NCBI RefSeq assembly: GCF_002245895.1 | Contig: NZ_NPJZ01000001.1 | Location: 3,384,501-3,448,500, forward strand | DNA: 64,000 nt | From: Rhodococcus sp. OK302 | GTDB taxonomy: Bacteria; Actinomycetota; Actinomycetes; Mycobacteriales; Mycobacteriaceae | Reading direction: 5' to 3' | Notes under the pieces: model-generated | Seen by the model: the letters and a program-made list of their open reading frames with translations, nothing else | What the model was told of the DNA's origin: nothing | Database searches by the model: none | Program-made: the position numbers and the translations under genes | Part shown: piece by piece, positions 52,830 through 64,000 of the stretch | How positions within the stretch are numbered: position 1 is the first letter of the stretch | Layout of the letters: every line of letters begins with the position of its first letter

Positions 52830-55800
52830 GTGAGTGTTCTTCCAGGTTCGAACTCCAGCGTGCCGAGCAACGATTCGTTTGCTCTCACAGGGGCTCAACT
52901 CGGGATCTGGAACGCACAGAGACTCGATCCCGAATCTCGGAGCTATCTCGTCGGTGAAGTGCTCGAGATTTCCGGCGACGACGAGATCGACACCGCACTA
53001 CTGACGGACGCCATCAAGGCCACCATCGGCGAAGCCGAAACCATGCGCCTGCGGATGATCGAGACCGAAGACGGTCCGCGTCAGATCATTTCCGACGCCC
53101 CGCTCGGCGACATTCCGATCACAGATCTGCGCGACGAGCGCGATCCGATCTCGGTTGCCAATGCACTGGTGGACGCGGAGCGCAGTCGAGCATCCGAATA
53201 CTGCCGATTCATGGTGGACCGCCCGCTGTACACGTACTCGCTGATCAGGCTCTCCGATCGTGAGGTCTGGTGCATCCAGCTCTACCACCATCTGATTGTC
53301 GACGGATACAGCGCAGCAATGATCTCGCGCCGCGTTGCGGCTCACTACACAGCGTTGAAGCGCGGAACCGAAATTGCGCCAACACGATTCGGATCGATTG
53401 CCCAGTTGGTTGAAGAGGACGAGCACTACCGCGCGGGCGAGCAGTTCACCCGAGACCGTGACTACTGGCGCGATGTCCTGACACCATTGCCGGCGCTGGA
53501 CGGACGGGGCCAGCAGGTCACGGGGCCTGCAGAACGAACTATCCAAGTTCGCGAGGTCATCAGCGCGAAGACGCTCACTGGTCTCAAAGCGGCAGCCGAC
53601 GCGACGGGGACAACCTGGGCCGAGGCTCTCATCGCTTGTTATGGCGCATTCCTGCATCGACTGCTCGGTGAGACGGATGTCGTCATCGCGATGCCGCTCA
53701 TGGCCCGCGTCGGACGCACGGCCCTGCGGACTCCCGCAATGGCGGTCAATGTCCTGCCCTTGCGTCTGACGGTCCGCAGTCATGACCGACTCGGTGACCT
53801 GAGCAAGCAGGTAGCGGAGTCGATGAAAAGCCTGCGCGCGCATCAGCGTTACCGCGGCGAGAACCTGGCTCGCGATCTCGGTGTTGCCGGCACCGGCGCG
53901 CTACTGCACGGAATCGGCATCAATCTCAAGGCTTTCGACTTCGCCTTGGACTTCGCGGGCGCCGTGGGGGTTCTGCGCAACGTAGCCGGTGGACCGCCCG
54001 AGGATCTCGGTTTGACCGTGACACCGATTGCCGACGGTGAAGTTCTTCTCGGATTTGAGGTTGATGCCCGTACCAATACCCGTGATTCAGTGACGCGGCG
54101 CCTCGCAGGCTTTGTCAGCATCATCAATGCAATGGTGGGGGAGGGCGATCCCGCCGTCGGTCACGTGGATATGGTGCCCGCGCTCGAAGGCGCGGGGCTT
54201 CTTGCTGATCGCGAGTCCGCCCGAATCGAGGGTTCCGCAGCCCTGGTTCCTGATGTTTTCGATCGAGTTGTCGCCGACCATTCCGACGACGCCGTCTTTG
54301 TTTGCGGCGAGGAGCGACTGACCGCTGCAGAACTCGGCGCACGCGTACATCGACTGGCGCGCGCATTGCGTGCACGACGTGTCGGTCCGGATGACATTGT
54401 CGGAATAGCACTTCCGCGCACATCTGACATGATCGTCGCCCTACTCGCGACCTTCGATGCCGGTGCTGCGTACGTGGCGCTCGACCCCCAGCACCCAGCC
54501 GAGCGACTGCGCGATCTGATCGATGACGCGCAGCCGAAGGTTGTGCTCACGACAGGCGCTTTGGCGGGGCACCTCGTTGGAGATTCCCGGCCGATTCCGG
54601 TTGCCGTGGATTCCGAGGAAGTGCGCAGCGAACTTGCGGGCTACTCCGATGTGCCGTTGGCCCCAGCGGAACTCGCGGCAGCGCGCAATCCTGATCATCT
54701 TGCCTACGTCATCTACACGTCCGGATCTACGGGAAAGCCCAAGGGTGTTCTGGTGCCGAGCGGCGGACTCGCGCATCTGTTGCACCATCACAGCGCGACG
54801 ATCTTTCGCGACACGGCTGCCCGCGTCGGCAACCGCCAACTGCACACGGCGCACACAGCGTCCTTTGCCTTCGATGCCTCTCTCGACCAGCTGCTGTGGC
54901 TGCTGTGTGGTCACCGAGTTCACGTGTATGACGAGGAACTCCAGAAGGATGCAGCCGCGCTGGTTTCTGCGTTTGCACGTGACCGGATTGATGTAGTTGA
55001 CACAACCCCGTCGATGGCCGCAGCGTTGGTCGACAACGGATTGCTGACCGGGCCACAGCGTTTGGCGCTGTTGGTAGTCGGCGGCGAAGCTGCGCCGCCG
55101 GCGCTGTGGGGCGCGATCATCGAAGCGGGCGTGCCGGCGCAAAACCTGTACGGGCCTACGGAAGCTACGGTCGACGCCATTGCGACGGCCGTCGAGGGTG
55201 AGCGCCCCCGAATCGGTTACCCACTGGCGGGAACTCGCGCCTACCTCCTGGACAGTGCTCTGAAGCCGGTTGCCGACGGCGAGCGAGGCGAGCTCTACCT
55301 GGCCGGACCGCAGCTGGCCCGGGGATACCTCGGCCGGGCTGCTGCGACGACCGAACGATTTGTTGCCGACCCCTTCGGAGCCCCGGGCGACCGCATGTAC
55401 CGCGCGGGTGACGTGGCACGTTGGGTTCCGGGTCGCGGATACGAGTTCATCGGTCGTAGTGACGAGCAGGTGAAAATCCGTGGCCATCGCGTCGAATTGA
55501 GTGAAGTCGAAGCAGTTCTCGGCTCAGTGCCGGGCGTCGGAGCTGCGGCTGCACTGATTCGGACCGAGGGCGGACGCCCGACCTTGGTCGGCTATGTCGT
55601 CCCCGCTGCCGGGGTGGCCCTGCCGCCGCAAGAAGAACTGCGCCGGACTCTCGCCAGTCGGGTTCCGGATCATCTGGTTCCTTCTGCACTCGTAGTTCTG
55701 GACGAACTTCCGGTGACGGTCAACGGCAAGCTCGACCGTGCGGCGATGCCGGCGCCGGTCGCCGAATCCGAAGGTCGGGCTGCCACCACACCACGCGAGC

Positions 55801-58800
55801 TGATCCTGTGTGATGTTGTTGCCGAGGTCCTGGGACGGGATCGCGTCGGTACCGACGAGGATTTCTTCGGACTCGGTGGCGACAGCATCACGGCCATCAG
55901 CATCAGCAGTCGCTTGCGTGTGCGCGGATTGATCATCGCGCCGAAAGAACTTCTTGCTCAACGTGATCTGGGAACCATTGCGGCGGGCGCGCGTGATGTC
56001 GCGGATGACAAGACATCCATCGTCGCAGTAGTCGACGTGGCTACTGGATCCGTGGTTGCGCCGCCGATCGTCCGAGCCCTGACCGACAAGAATCTCACTG
56101 ACGAATCCATCGCGGGATATGCCCAGTGGACTGCGGTGCGCATCGACGAGGTGCTGACCCGAGACGACGTGCAGTCCGGAGTACAGACGATCCTCGATCG
56201 ACACGACGCCCTACGGCTATTGCTGCGCCGCGGAACCGGTAACAGCGCAACCGAGTTGATCGTTCGCGAGTCGGGCGCCGTGCGAGCGGACGGGCTCGTC
56301 ACAGAAATCTCCGGAAGTACGGATGCCGAACAGATCCGTCGAACTGCCGAAGCGGCTGCGAATGAACTTGATCCGCGAGCGGGCAATCTACTCCGGGTCG
56401 TTGTGGTGCGGACCGAATCAGATCAACCCGATCAGTTGATCGTGGTTGCGCACCACCTCATCGTCGACGGGGTTTCCTGGCGGATCCTGCTTCCCGATCT
56501 TCACGAAGCGACTGACGCTGCACGCGAACGCAGGCCGGCGAAGCTGGGAATCGTGGGAAGTTCATGGCGTCGATACGCGGGGCTACTGGCGGAGTTCGGC
56601 ACTACGGGCAGTCTGCGATCCGAACTCGACTACTGGACTTCGGCGTCCGCATCCATCGATGACGCGCCGATCGGCGAACGTCGTCTCGACCCTGCCGTCG
56701 ACGTGGTCGATACCGCGTCGCGGACGACGACTGTCGCGTCCGTCGCGGTCACAGAAGCATTGTTGACGACGCTCCCCGCGGCCTACCGGGCACGGGCCGA
56801 CGAGATACTTCTCGCCGGGCTGATGCTGGCGCTGCGTTCCTGGCAGCACAGCCGCGGACAGGTATTGGGTGACTCGCAGAGCGTGACCGTCGAAGGCCAC
56901 GGCCGCGACCCGCTTACCAGCGAGAGCGACTTCGCCGGAACAATCGGATGGTTCACCAGCGAATTCCCGATTCGAGTTCCTACCGGTGCAATCTCAAGCG
57001 CGGCCCAACTCGTCGACGCACTCAGTGGCGGTTCGGCCGCTGGGCATCTACTTCGTGGAGTCAAGGAATCCAAGCGAGCAGTTCCCGGCGGCGGGGTCGG
57101 CTACGGAGTGCTGCGTTATCTGGATCCCGTTGCTGCACCCGAGCTTTCCGAATCGGGTACTCCCGAGCTATTGCTCAACTACCTCGGACGCTTCCCTTCT
57201 TTGCCCGGAACCGGATGGCGACTGCCCGAGCGCGACGCGTTCTCGGTGGTCGAGCCGCCGACGAAGGTGATGTCGGAAGTGCTGGCGCTCAACGCATTTG
57301 TCCGCGAAGACGGTGCCCCCCAGTTGGCTGTCGAATGGACCGCGGCCAGCAGTGTGCTCGACGCCGTGACCATTGCGCAATTGCAGGCACATTGGGATCA
57401 GGCGCTGGCCGCGCTGACCGCCCACGCTGCTCTCTTCTCCGGCGGATTGACGCCGTCGGACTGCTCGGCAGAGTGGGTCGATCAGGACGGCATCAACGAA
57501 CTCGAGTTGATCCATGGTCCGCTCGCGGATCTACTTCCGCTGTCCCCACTCCAGGAAGGGCTGCTGTTCCACGCAGTTCGAGATGGCGCTGCAGATGTCT
57601 ACACCCTGACTGCGCGTTTCGATCTGAGCGGGCCGCTGGACGAAGCACGGTTGGCTGACGCATTCGAGACCGTGATCGACCGGCACCCGAACCTCCGCGC
57701 CGCCTTCCATTACGAGCAGTTTGCCCGCCCGGTACAGGCGATTCCGCGTGCCGCGAAGGTCGCTTGGGGCTCCGTGGACTTGACGTCCGTGCCGGCGGCT
57801 GCAGCACTTCGTTCGGCGGATCGACTCGAGAGCGAGGCCGCCGAGCACGTCTTCGACGTCAGCCGGCCGCCGCTGTTGCGTGCCCTTCTGATTCGCCTGC
57901 CCGGCGACGTGCATCGGCTGATTCTCAATGCACACCACCTGCTCACCGACGGTTGGTCAACTCCGATTGTCTTGCGTGAGTTGATGAACGTGTATCACGA
58001 CGGCGACGCACATCTGCCGACGCCGACCCCGTACCGCGATTACCTGGCGTGGATTGCCGACCGTGATCAAGAGGTTCAGCAGTCGGCGTGGAGTGAGCGA
58101 TTGCGTGGCCTGACTTCCCCGACACTCGTAGCCGGCGACAAGCCGGCCCGTGGAGTGCCGGTGAGTGTTCCGGTGCCGCTGTCGACGTCTGATGAGCAAG
58201 CGTTGATCGACCTCGGACGCAAACGCGGGTTGACCATCAACACGCTGGTCCAAGGGGTCTGGGCCGCAGTACTGGCTGAGGTGACGGGGCAGTGGGACGT
58301 CGTTTTCGGCGCTACCGTGTCCGGTCGCCCTGCCGATCTGTCCGGTGTGGAAGGGATGGTCGGGCTCTTCAGCAACACGATTCCGGCCCGCCTGCACATA
58401 ACGGCGGACGAGCCACTTCTGGATCAATTCGCCGGGCTCCAGAGCGCACAGTTCGACATTCAAGACGTGGAGCACACGAGTCTGGCCGAGATCGAACGTA
58501 TCGCCGACATCGGGCAGTTGTTCGACACCTTGCTGATCTTCGAAAACTTCCCGAACTCCGGTGCGGGTCAGCCTGATTCGCACACGCTGCGCGTCGACGG
58601 ATTTGCGAATCATGGTGTTACGCACTATCCGATGACCCTGATGGCGCCGCCGAGTACGGGACTGGACCTCGTGCTGTACCACGATCCTGCGGCCGTTCCC
58701 GGCGTGATGGCCCAGCGCATCGTCACCAGGATCGGTCAGATCCTCGCTGGGCTACTGACCGAGCCGATGACGCCGGCGTCCGAGGTTCTGACGGTCGTTC

Positions 58801-61800
58801 GGACGGATCAACCCATTGCAGTTACGCCGGCATCGATCGCTACCCCGGCAATCGCATCAGCTGACGTGGACCCTGTGGTCGTCGAGGCAGTGTGTCATTG
58901 TGCGGCAACAGTGTTGGAACTTACCAGCGTGAATCCGGACGATAATTTCTTTGCTCTCGGCGGGCATTCACTGACTGCGATGCGATTGGTGGGCAGTCTC
59001 CGTAAGCTGGGAATCCGCGTCGTCGTCTCCGATGTCTTCGATACTCCGACACCGACCGGACTCGCTGCTGCAGCACAGATCGATTACTCGAAGTTCGCGG
59101 TCAAGGGAGTCGTAACAACGTCTGTCTCGGTCGTGGATGAGCTGGAGCCGGTACGTCTTGCTGCCGCTCCGGGCGATCCCGCTCACGAGCGGTACTGGGT
59201 AAAGGCTCTCGCAGGTTTGCCGCTCGAGTTGGACCTTCCGTCTGACCGACCACGAGGTACGGCGTACCGCGCACACACGTACTTCCGGCAATTGAGCAGT
59301 GGGATCGACTACGAGACGGTGCTGATAGCTGCCGTTGCAACCACTCTCAGCGCATTCGGTGGCGGCCGCGATATCGCAGTCGGTCTCGTCGAGAACAACA
59401 CCGAGAACGTCATCCGGGTAAATCTGAACGATCGGCCAACCTTCGGTGAGGTCGTGACCCGGGTCGAGGATGCAGTTTCGGGAGCGTTGGCGCATGGCGA
59501 CGTGACCCTCGATCGTATTGCGGATCTTCTGGACCGGCCTCGCGCAAGTTTGTTCGCCGCCCGCGTCGGTCATCTGGCCGAAGACCCCGTCGACCTCGAA
59601 TTTGTCTGTACCGGAACCGAACTTCGGCTGACGGTCAATGCCGAGTTGTTCGACGCCGTCACCGCGGATGCAGTGCTCGACGGCGTGAAGTCGGTGCTTG
59701 GAGCGGGCGCCGATGTTGTCGTCTCGGGCGTGCGCTTCTCGGAGGGTGAACCGCATCGGGATCCACCACGCCGTGAGGTTGCGCCGGCGGGAATTTCGCT
59801 GTTGTTTGCACGGCAGGTTCAGCGAACCCCCGACGCACCTGCAGTTGTTTCCGGCAGTTCTACGCTCACCTATCGGGAGCTGTCCGCCCGAGTGGACGAT
59901 GTGGCACGAGAACTCGTCGCTGCCAGTGCCGGACCCGAAAAGGTCGTGGCGGTCGCGTTGGACCGGACTGCGGATCTGGTGGCTGGATTGCTGGCAGTTC
60001 TGCGCATCGGAGCGGTCTATCTGCCCCTCGATGTCGACTACCCGGCCGAGCGCCTCGAGTTCATGATCGAGGACGCGGCACCGGTGTGTGTTCTCACGAG
60101 TACCGATGTCGCCGGACAACTTCCACACGCTGCGCCGGCGATGGTTCTGGTAGACGGTGAACTCGCCGCGACCGGCGTTGTACTTCCCGCACCACGACCC
60201 GCTGGTGAACACCTCGCCTACGTCATTCACACCTCAGGGTCGACCGGTCGACCCAAGGGCGTGATGGTCTCGACGGCAAACCTCGCGGCATTCACGGACA
60301 CCGTCATAGAAGATCGCTGGATCAGGCCGGGTGATCGCATTGTTGCTGTGACGACGGTGTCGTTCGACATTGCAGCGTTGGAGTTGCTGTGTCCCCTCGC
60401 TGCCGGCGCAACTATCGTTCTTGCCCATCGCCGCACGGTCCGAGATCCGGATGCGTTGCTGGAGTTGATTACCGCCAGCGGGGCGACAGTCATGCAGGCA
60501 ACACCGTCGCTGTGGCGAGTGGTCACGGAGCATGAAAATGCCCAGCAACTCGGTCAGGTCCGTGCGTTGGTGGGCGGAGAAGCGCTCCCGCAGGATCTGG
60601 CTGACAACCTCGTGCAGTTCAGCTCTGCAGTGCGAAACGTGTACGGGCCCACCGAAGCTACCGTGTGGGCGACGTCGGCAGTGCTGGCACTCGGTGATCG
60701 GGTCACAATCGGGCGACCGTGGACCGATGTGCATGCTCGAATTTTGGACGACGATCTACGCGAGGTTCCGGAAGGTGTGGCCGGCGAACTGTATCTGGGT
60801 GGTACCCAGGTTGTGCGCGGATACCTGAATCGACCCGATCTCACGGTCGCGCGGTTCGTGGCTGATCCGAGTGTGCCGGGCGCACGCCTCTATCGCACGG
60901 GTGACCTTGTACGACGACGCCAGGGAGTGCTCCACTTCCTGCGCCGCGCAGATGATCAGGTGAAGGTTCGCGGTTTCCGCATCGAACTCGGCGAGGTCGA
61001 AGGTGCGCTGAATGCGGTGAAGGGCGTGTCCCGCGCCGCGGCCACCGTCCGGGTGGACGCTGCAGGAACGGGCAGTCTGCACGGATACGTGGTGCCCGGC
61101 GGAGGCTCGGTCCTCGATTCGGTGCTGGTTCGCAAGGAAATTGCGCTGCTCCTTCCTGAACACATGGTGCCGCAGACGATCACGGTTCTGAACTCACTTC
61201 CGTTGACGCTGAACGGAAAGGTCGACCGCAAAGCACTGCCGGAAACTGCGCCGGATCAGATCCGCCGCCCGTTGGTGACAGTGGACGTCGATCGTCGGGC
61301 AAGACTCGATTCCCTCAGTCCGGACTGGCAGGACGTCTTGCCTCTGGGACCCTTGCAGGAGGGCATGTACTTCCAATCGGTACTCGACGGAGCACATGGT
61401 ACCGACGCTTATCACATGCAGCCACGGTTCGAGTTCTCTCCGGACGCCGCGGTAGATGCGTCAGCACTGCGCGCAGCAGGCGATGCACTGTTGCGGCGCT
61501 ACCCCAATCTGCGTGCAGGATTCACGCACGCCGGTTTCGATGCGCCGGTCCAGTTTGTTCCGCGAGCTGCCGCGATGCCGTTCCGAGAAGTGGACCTCAC
61601 CGGTGTTGCCGCTGATGAATTGGAATCTGTGGTCCAGACTTTGGACGAGGCAGAGTTCGGCACACTCTTCGATTTGAGTGCTCCGCCGCTTATTCGGATG
61701 GTCCTGGTGTGGCTACCGGGTGGGGGAGCACATCTCGTCTTCACACAGCATCACCTGCTGACCGATGGCTGGTCACAGACGTTGATGTATGCGGAACTGT

Positions 61801-64000
61801 TTGCACTGTACGAGTTTGCTCGTTCGCAGGGCACCGATCCGGTTCGCCTGGATGTAGCGTTGGAAGAACCCGCCGATTTCCGTGACCACTTGCGATGGCT
61901 CGCAGAAACAGATCGCACGGAGGAGTTGTCGGCGTGGAAGAACTATCTGGCCGATCTCGAGCAGCCGACGCTCCTGGGCGGTACCGGTACCGGTGTCGGC
62001 GGAAGCGCGCCGCTGCCGGTATTCAGCCGAGTTCTGTTGGAACCGAGCACTACCCAGGCTGTTTGTGATCTTGCCCGTCGTAGCGGCGTGACACTGTCCA
62101 CCGTTGTCTCCGCTGCGTGGGGCTTGGCGTTGCGCGCGGTGACCGGCCGCGACGACGTCGTCTTCGGTTCGACGGTGTCCGGACGCTCACCGGACGTGGA
62201 CGGCGCCGATCGGATGGTGGGGTTGGCGCTCAACACCATTCCGGTGCGCGTTCAGGTACGGCCGGGGGAAACGATTCCGAATCTGCTCGGTCGCCTGTTC
62301 CGGGAACAAGGTTCCATGCTCGAACATCACCATCTCGGTCTCGGCGACGTTCAGCGCGCCGCAGGCTTTGCGACGCTTTTCGACACGCTCTACGTCTTCC
62401 GCAATACCCCGCGTGATGAACAAGGGCGTCGGAACACGTTCGAGCGCAGCGGGATTGTGGGTTTCGACGCGGTGGACGGTACGCACTACGCGCTGACCTT
62501 GGATGTGGACCCGGGAGTCGCTGATGCCTCGATGTCGCTCGTTCTGGAAAACCGGCCCGATCTGGTTCCCGCTTCCATCGCGGAGGACCTGCTTGCCCGC
62601 ACCGTCGCGATCCTCCAACTGATCGCAGGGTCGGACGCTGTCACGGTGGCGGACACGACTGTTCCGCGTGCGAACACTCCGGTCGAATTTGCGCCACTTC
62701 GTGCCCGGATGCCACTTCCCGGTGAGCCCAGCGGCAGCGTCGACGCACTACTGCGCGAGCGAGCCCGGGCGACACCGGACGAGACCGCGCTGGTCTTCGG
62801 TGACGTCACACTGAGTGCCGCAGCGATGAACACTCGTGTCGATCGGCTGGCCCGGATCCTGGCGTCGAGAGGTGCCGGGCCGTCCAGCGTTGTGGCGCTA
62901 GCTCTTCCGCGTACTGCAGACCATGTTGTCGCGATCTTTGCCGTCATGCGAACCGGAGCCGCGTACCTTCCGCTGGACCTGGCGCATCCGCCGGCGCGGT
63001 TGCGGGAGTTGATGGAGGACAGCACCGCCGCGTTGGTGATCACTACCGGTGAGCAGCGTGACGTAGTCGCCCCGGACGGACGTCCGTGCGTGGTCATCGA
63101 CGCGCCGGATGTTGCTGATGTGCTCGACGGGCGGGCCGAAGCGCCTGTTGTTTCCGCGGCAGCAGTTGGTGGACCGACGACGGCGGATCAACCCGCCTAC
63201 GTCATCTACACCTCCGGCAGTACCGGCAAGCCCAAGGGCGTTGTAGTGGGCCATCGAGGCTTGACCACGATGTACCACAATCACAAGGCCGAAATCTTCA
63301 CTCCCACTGAGAAGAAGGCAGGACGTCTGTGCATTGCGCATACGGTGTCGTTCTCGTTCGACATGTCCTGGGAAGAGCTGTTCTGGCTGCTCGCCGGCCA
63401 TGAAGTTCACGTGATCGACGAGCAGGCCCGCCTTGATCCGGGGTCGCTGGTCAAGCACTACCGAAAGGTCGGCATCGACGTGGTGAACGTGACGCCGTCG
63501 TATGCACGGGAATTGATGGCAGCAGGTCTTCTCGACGGTGAGCGGACACCCGCCCTGGTCATGCTCGGAGGAGAAGCCGTGCCCGCGGAATTGTGGTCAC
63601 GATTGCGTGATCAGGACGGCGTCGACGGCTACGACCTGTACGGACCGACCGAGTTCACGATCAATGCGATGGGGTCGCCGGTGCAGGGGAGTGTCACGCC
63701 GTGCCTCGGACGACCTGTCCGCAATGCTTGTGCACGAGTGCTTGATTCGGGTCTTCGTGAAGTTCCCGTCGGCGCAGTGGGCGAGCTCTATATGTCCGGC
63801 GACGGCACGGCGATGGGATACCTCCATCGAACGGCGCTGACATCTTCGGTGTTTGTTGCCGATCCGCACGCACCCGGCGGGCGCATGTATCGAACGGGCG
63901 ACATGGTTCTGCGACGCCGGGACGGTGAACTCGAATACCGGGGCCGCGCAGACCATCAGGTGAAGATCCGCGGGATTCGAATCGAGTTGGGTGAAGTGGA
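52830..64000 (+). CDS. htbG: Siderophore peptide synthetase, heterobactin type, 3'-truncated
   Basis: NRPS assembling a DHB-capped siderophore; the frame is open to the window end. Domains by nucleotide: starter C 52870-54150 (HHLIVDG), A1 54240-55760, T1 (LGGDSI near 55875), E 56030-57430 (HHLIVDG), C2 57510-58790 (HHLLTDG), T2 (LGGHSL near 58960), truncated C 59130-59770, A2 59790-61250, C3 61310-62640 (HHLLTDG), A3 62730 onward. Codes: A1 DADDVGLVDK (basic residue, Arg fits), A2 DILQLGVVWK (Gly), A3 DMENMGLINK (N5-hydroxyornithine). Order DHB, D-Arg, Gly, N5-OH-Orn equals heterobactin. Module 2 has its carrier before, not after, its A domain, as published for HtbG of Rhodococcus. GTG 52830 has GAGGGG 7 bp upstream; a GTG two bases earlier meets a stop. 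Confidence 0.95.
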   Translation, partial: MSVLPGSNSSVPSNDSFALTGAQLGIWNAQRLDPESRSYLVGEVLEISGDDEIDTALLTDAIKATIGEAETMRLRMIETEDGPRQIISDAPLGDIPITDLRDERDPISVANALVDAERSRASEYCRFMVDRPLYTYSLIRLSDREVWCIQLYHHLIVDGYSAAMISRRVAAHYTALKRGTEIAPTRFGSIAQLVEEDEHYRAGEQFTRDRDYWRDVLTPLPALDGRGQQVTGPAERTIQVREVISAKTLTGLKAAADATGTTWAEALIACYGAFLHRLLGETDVVIAMPLMARVGRTALRTPAMAVNVLPLRLTVRSHDRLGDLSKQVAESMKSLRAHQRYRGENLARDLGVAGTGALLHGIGINLKAFDFALDFAGAVGVLRNVAGGPPEDLGLTVTPIADGEVLLGFEVDARTNTRDSVTRRLAGFVSIINAMVGEGDPAVGHVDMVPALEGAGLLADRESARIEGSAALVPDVFDRVVADHSDDAVFVCGEERLTAAELGARVHRLARALRARRVGPDDIVGIALPRTSDMIVALLATFDAGAAYVALDPQHPAERLRDLIDDAQPKVVLTTGALAGHLVGDSRPIPVAVDSEEVRSELAGYSDVPLAPAELAAARNPDHLAYVIYTSGSTGKPKGVLVPSGGLAHLLHHHSATIFRDTAARVGNRQLHTAHTASFAFDASLDQLLWLLCGHRVHVYDEELQKDAAALVSAFARDRIDVVDTTPSMAAALVDNGLLTGPQRLALLVVGGEAAPPALWGAIIEAGVPAQNLYGPTEATVDAIATAVEGERPRIGYPLAGTRAYLLDSALKPVADGERGELYLAGPQLARGYLGRAAATTERFVADPFGAPGDRMYRAGDVARWVPGRGYEFIGRSDEQVKIRGHRVELSEVEAVLGSVPGVGAAAALIRTEGGRPTLVGYVVPAAGVALPPQEELRRTLASRVPDHLVPSALVVLDELPVTVNGKLDRAAMPAPVAESEGRAATTPRELILCDVVAEVLGRDRVGTDEDFFGLGGDSITAISISSRLRVRGLIIAPKELLAQRDLGTIAAGARDVADDKTSIVAVVDVATGSVVAPPIVRALTDKNLTDESIAGYAQWTAVRIDEVLTRDDVQSGVQTILDRHDALRLLLRRGTGNSATELIVRESGAVRADGLVTEISGSTDAEQIRRTAEAAANELDPRAGNLLRVVVVRTESDQPDQLIVVAHHLIVDGVSWRILLPDLHEATDAARERRPAKLGIVGSSWRRYAGLLAEFGTTGSLRSELDYWTSASASIDDAPIGERRLDPAVDVVDTASRTTTVASVAVTEALLTTLPAAYRARADEILLAGLMLALRSWQHSRGQVLGDSQSVTVEGHGRDPLTSESDFAGTIGWFTSEFPIRVPTGAISSAAQLVDALSGGSAAGHLLRGVKESKRAVPGGGVGYGVLRYLDPVAAPELSESGTPELLLNYLGRFPSLPGTGWRLPERDAFSVVEPPTKVMSEVLALNAFVREDGAPQLAVEWTAASSVLDAVTIAQLQAHWDQALAALTAHAALFSGGLTPSDCSAEWVDQDGINELELIHGPLADLLPLSPLQEGLLFHAVRDGAADVYTLTARFDLSGPLDEARLADAFETVIDRHPNLRAAFHYEQFARPVQAIPRAAKVAWGSVDLTSVPAAAALRSADRLESEAAEHVFDVSRPPLLRALLIRLPGDVHRLILNAHHLLTDGWSTPIVLRELMNVYHDGDAHLPTPTPYRDYLAWIADRDQEVQQSAWSERLRGLTSPTLVAGDKPARGVPVSVPVPLSTSDEQALIDLGRKRGLTINTLVQGVWAAVLAEVTGQWDVVFGATVSGRPADLSGVEGMVGLFSNTIPARLHITADEPLLDQFAGLQSAQFDIQDVEHTSLAEIERIADIGQLFDTLLIFENFPNSGAGQPDSHTLRVDGFANHGVTHYPMTLMAPPSTGLDLVLYHDPAAVPGVMAQRIVTRIGQILAGLLTEPMTPASEVLTVVRTDQPIAVTPASIATPAIASADVDPVVVEAVCHCAATVLELTSVNPDDNFFALGGHSLTAMRLVGSLRKLGIRVVVSDVFDTPTPTGLAAAAQIDYSKFAVKGVVTTSVSVVDELEPVRLAAAPGDPAHERYWVKALAGLPLELDLPSDRPRGTAYRAHTYFRQLSSGIDYETVLIAAVATTLSAFGGGRDIAVGLVENNTENVIRVNLNDRPTFGEVVTRVEDAVSGALAHGDVTLDRIADLLDRPRASLFAARVGHLAEDPVDLEFVCTGTELRLTVNAELFDAVTADAVLDGVKSVLGAGADVVVSGVRFSEGEPHRDPPRREVAPAGISLLFARQVQRTPDAPAVVSGSSTLTYRELSARVDDVARELVAASAGPEKVVAVALDRTADLVAGLLAVLRIGAVYLPLDVDYPAERLEFMIEDAAPVCVLTSTDVAGQLPHAAPAMVLVDGELAATGVVLPAPRPAGEHLAYVIHTSGSTGRPKGVMVSTANLAAFTDTVIEDRWIRPGDRIVAVTTVSFDIAALELLCPLAAGATIVLAHRRTVRDPDALLELITASGATVMQATPSLWRVVTEHENAQQLGQVRALVGGEALPQDLADNLVQFSSAVRNVYGPTEATVWATSAVLALGDRVTIGRPWTDVHARILDDDLREVPEGVAGELYLGGTQVVRGYLNRPDLTVARFVADPSVPGARLYRTGDLVRRRQGVLHFLRRADDQVKVRGFRIELGEVEGALNAVKGVSRAAATVRVDAAGTGSLHGYVVPGGGSVLDSVLVRKEIALLLPEHMVPQTITVLNSLPLTLNGKVDRKALPETAPDQIRRPLVTVDVDRRARLDSLSPDWQDVLPLGPLQEGMYFQSVLDGAHGTDAYHMQPRFEFSPDAAVDASALRAAGDALLRRYPNLRAGFTHAGFDAPVQFVPRAAAMPFREVDLTGVAADELESVVQTLDEAEFGTLFDLSAPPLIRMVLVWLPGGGAHLVFTQHHLLTDGWSQTLMYAELFALYEFARSQGTDPVRLDVALEEPADFRDHLRWLAETDRTEELSAWKNYLADLEQPTLLGGTGTGVGGSAPLPVFSRVLLEPSTTQAVCDLARRSGVTLSTVVSAAWGLALRAVTGRDDVVFGSTVSGRSPDVDGADRMVGLALNTIPVRVQVRPGETIPNLLGRLFREQGSMLEHHHLGLGDVQRAAGFATLFDTLYVFRNTPRDEQGRRNTFERSGIVGFDAVDGTHYALTLDVDPGVADASMSLVLENRPDLVPASIAEDLLARTVAILQLIAGSDAVTVADTTVPRANTPVEFAPLRARMPLPGEPSGSVDALLRERARATPDETALVFGDVTLSAAAMNTRVDRLARILASRGAGPSSVVALALPRTADHVVAIFAVMRTGAAYLPLDLAHPPARLRELMEDSTAALVITTGEQRDVVAPDGRPCVVIDAPDVADVLDGRAEAPVVSAAAVGGPTTADQPAYVIYTSGSTGKPKGVVVGHRGLTTMYHNHKAEIFTPTEKKAGRLCIAHTVSFSFDMSWEELFWLLAGHEVHVIDEQARLDPGSLVKHYRKVGIDVVNVTPSYARELMAAGLLDGERTPALVMLGGEAVPAELWSRLRDQDGVDGYDLYGPTEFTINAMGSPVQGSVTPCLGRPVRNACARVLDSGLREVPVGAVGELYMSGDGTAMGYLHRTALTSSVFVADPHAPGGRMYRTGDMVLRRRDGELEYRGRADHQVKIRGIRIELGEV
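57510..61250 (+). other. Atypical NRPS module: C, carrier, truncated C, A (Gly)
   Basis: In the siderophore NRPS, the carrier with LGGHSL directly follows C2. It is then followed by about 210 residues that align to the C-terminal half of a condensation domain ([24 protein letters not shown] onward), with no HHxxxDG motif. The Gly-type A domain comes next and runs straight into C3 with no carrier between. The A domain must therefore load the carrier on its N-terminal side. Confidence 0.9.

Noticed and set aside
58968..60230. 420-residue open frame on the minus strand inside the siderophore NRPS
   Set aside because: Antisense to T, half-C and A domains with intact motifs; composition is not protein-like.
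59130..61310. Possible assembly error or deletion causing the missing carrier after the Gly A domain
   Set aside because: The frame is intact, and the same C-PCP-A order is published for HtbG, so it is real.

Overview
The window is high-GC actinobacterial DNA from a mycolic-acid-containing genus. I place it in Rhodococcus, most likely the R. erythropolis/qingshengii group. The reasons are an antigen-85-type mycolyltransferase, a dapB gene followed by an Rv2772c-like gene, an Rv2325c/Rv2326c-like ECF transporter, IdeR/DmdR-type iron boxes, and a siderophore locus whose NRPS has the domain order and substrate codes expected for heterobactin.

Layout. (1) 1-19.1 kb: the 3' part of a very large NRPS gene, cut by the window start. 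It reads C-A-T-E / C-A-T / C-A-T-E / C-A-T / C-A-T-TE. Two adenylation codes are clear (Ser, Thr); three are non-standard, and I do not recognise the product. (2) 19.2-24.1 kb: a secreted mycolyltransferase, then small membrane/stress-type genes (DUF7144, AI-2E/PerM exporter family, GlsB/YeaQ family) and a DUF1254/DUF1214 protein, with a strong bidirectional terminator. (3) 24.1-30.1 kb: a large LuxR-family ATPase regulator behind an AT-rich leader, a YihY-type membrane protein and asparagine synthetase. (4) 30.1-39.3 kb: a catabolic block with a type I Baeyer-Villiger monooxygenase, a divergent TetR regulator, an alpha/beta hydrolase, a D-aminoacylase-like amidohydrolase, an orphan peptide-type binding lipoprotein and an arylsulfatase. 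(5) 39.4-45.3 kb: housekeeping-like genes, namely an ECF transporter with fused S-A-A subunits, dapB, a small membrane protein, a DUF3105 lipoprotein and a secreted repeat-tailed protein. (6) 45.3-64.0 kb: a catecholate-hydroxamate siderophore locus that runs off the right edge.

The siderophore genes fit together. Isochorismate synthase, isochorismatase and the SDR dehydrogenase make 2,3-dihydroxybenzoate (DHB). The AMP ligase loads it on a free-standing aryl carrier protein. An ornithine N-hydroxylase supplies N5-hydroxyornithine. The NRPS at 52830 onward has codes matching a basic residue (Arg), Gly and N5-hydroxyornithine. Its second module is C-T-(truncated C)-A with no carrier after the A domain, matching the unusual C-PCP-A organisation published for HtbG of heterobactin biosynthesis. 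Iron boxes lie in both divergent promoter regions.

The least explained items are the unassigned NRPS at the left edge, with a codon-biased, apparently swapped Ser adenylation domain, and a small caspase/CHAT-like protein (52053-52664) that shares the iron-regulated divergent promoter of the siderophore NRPS.
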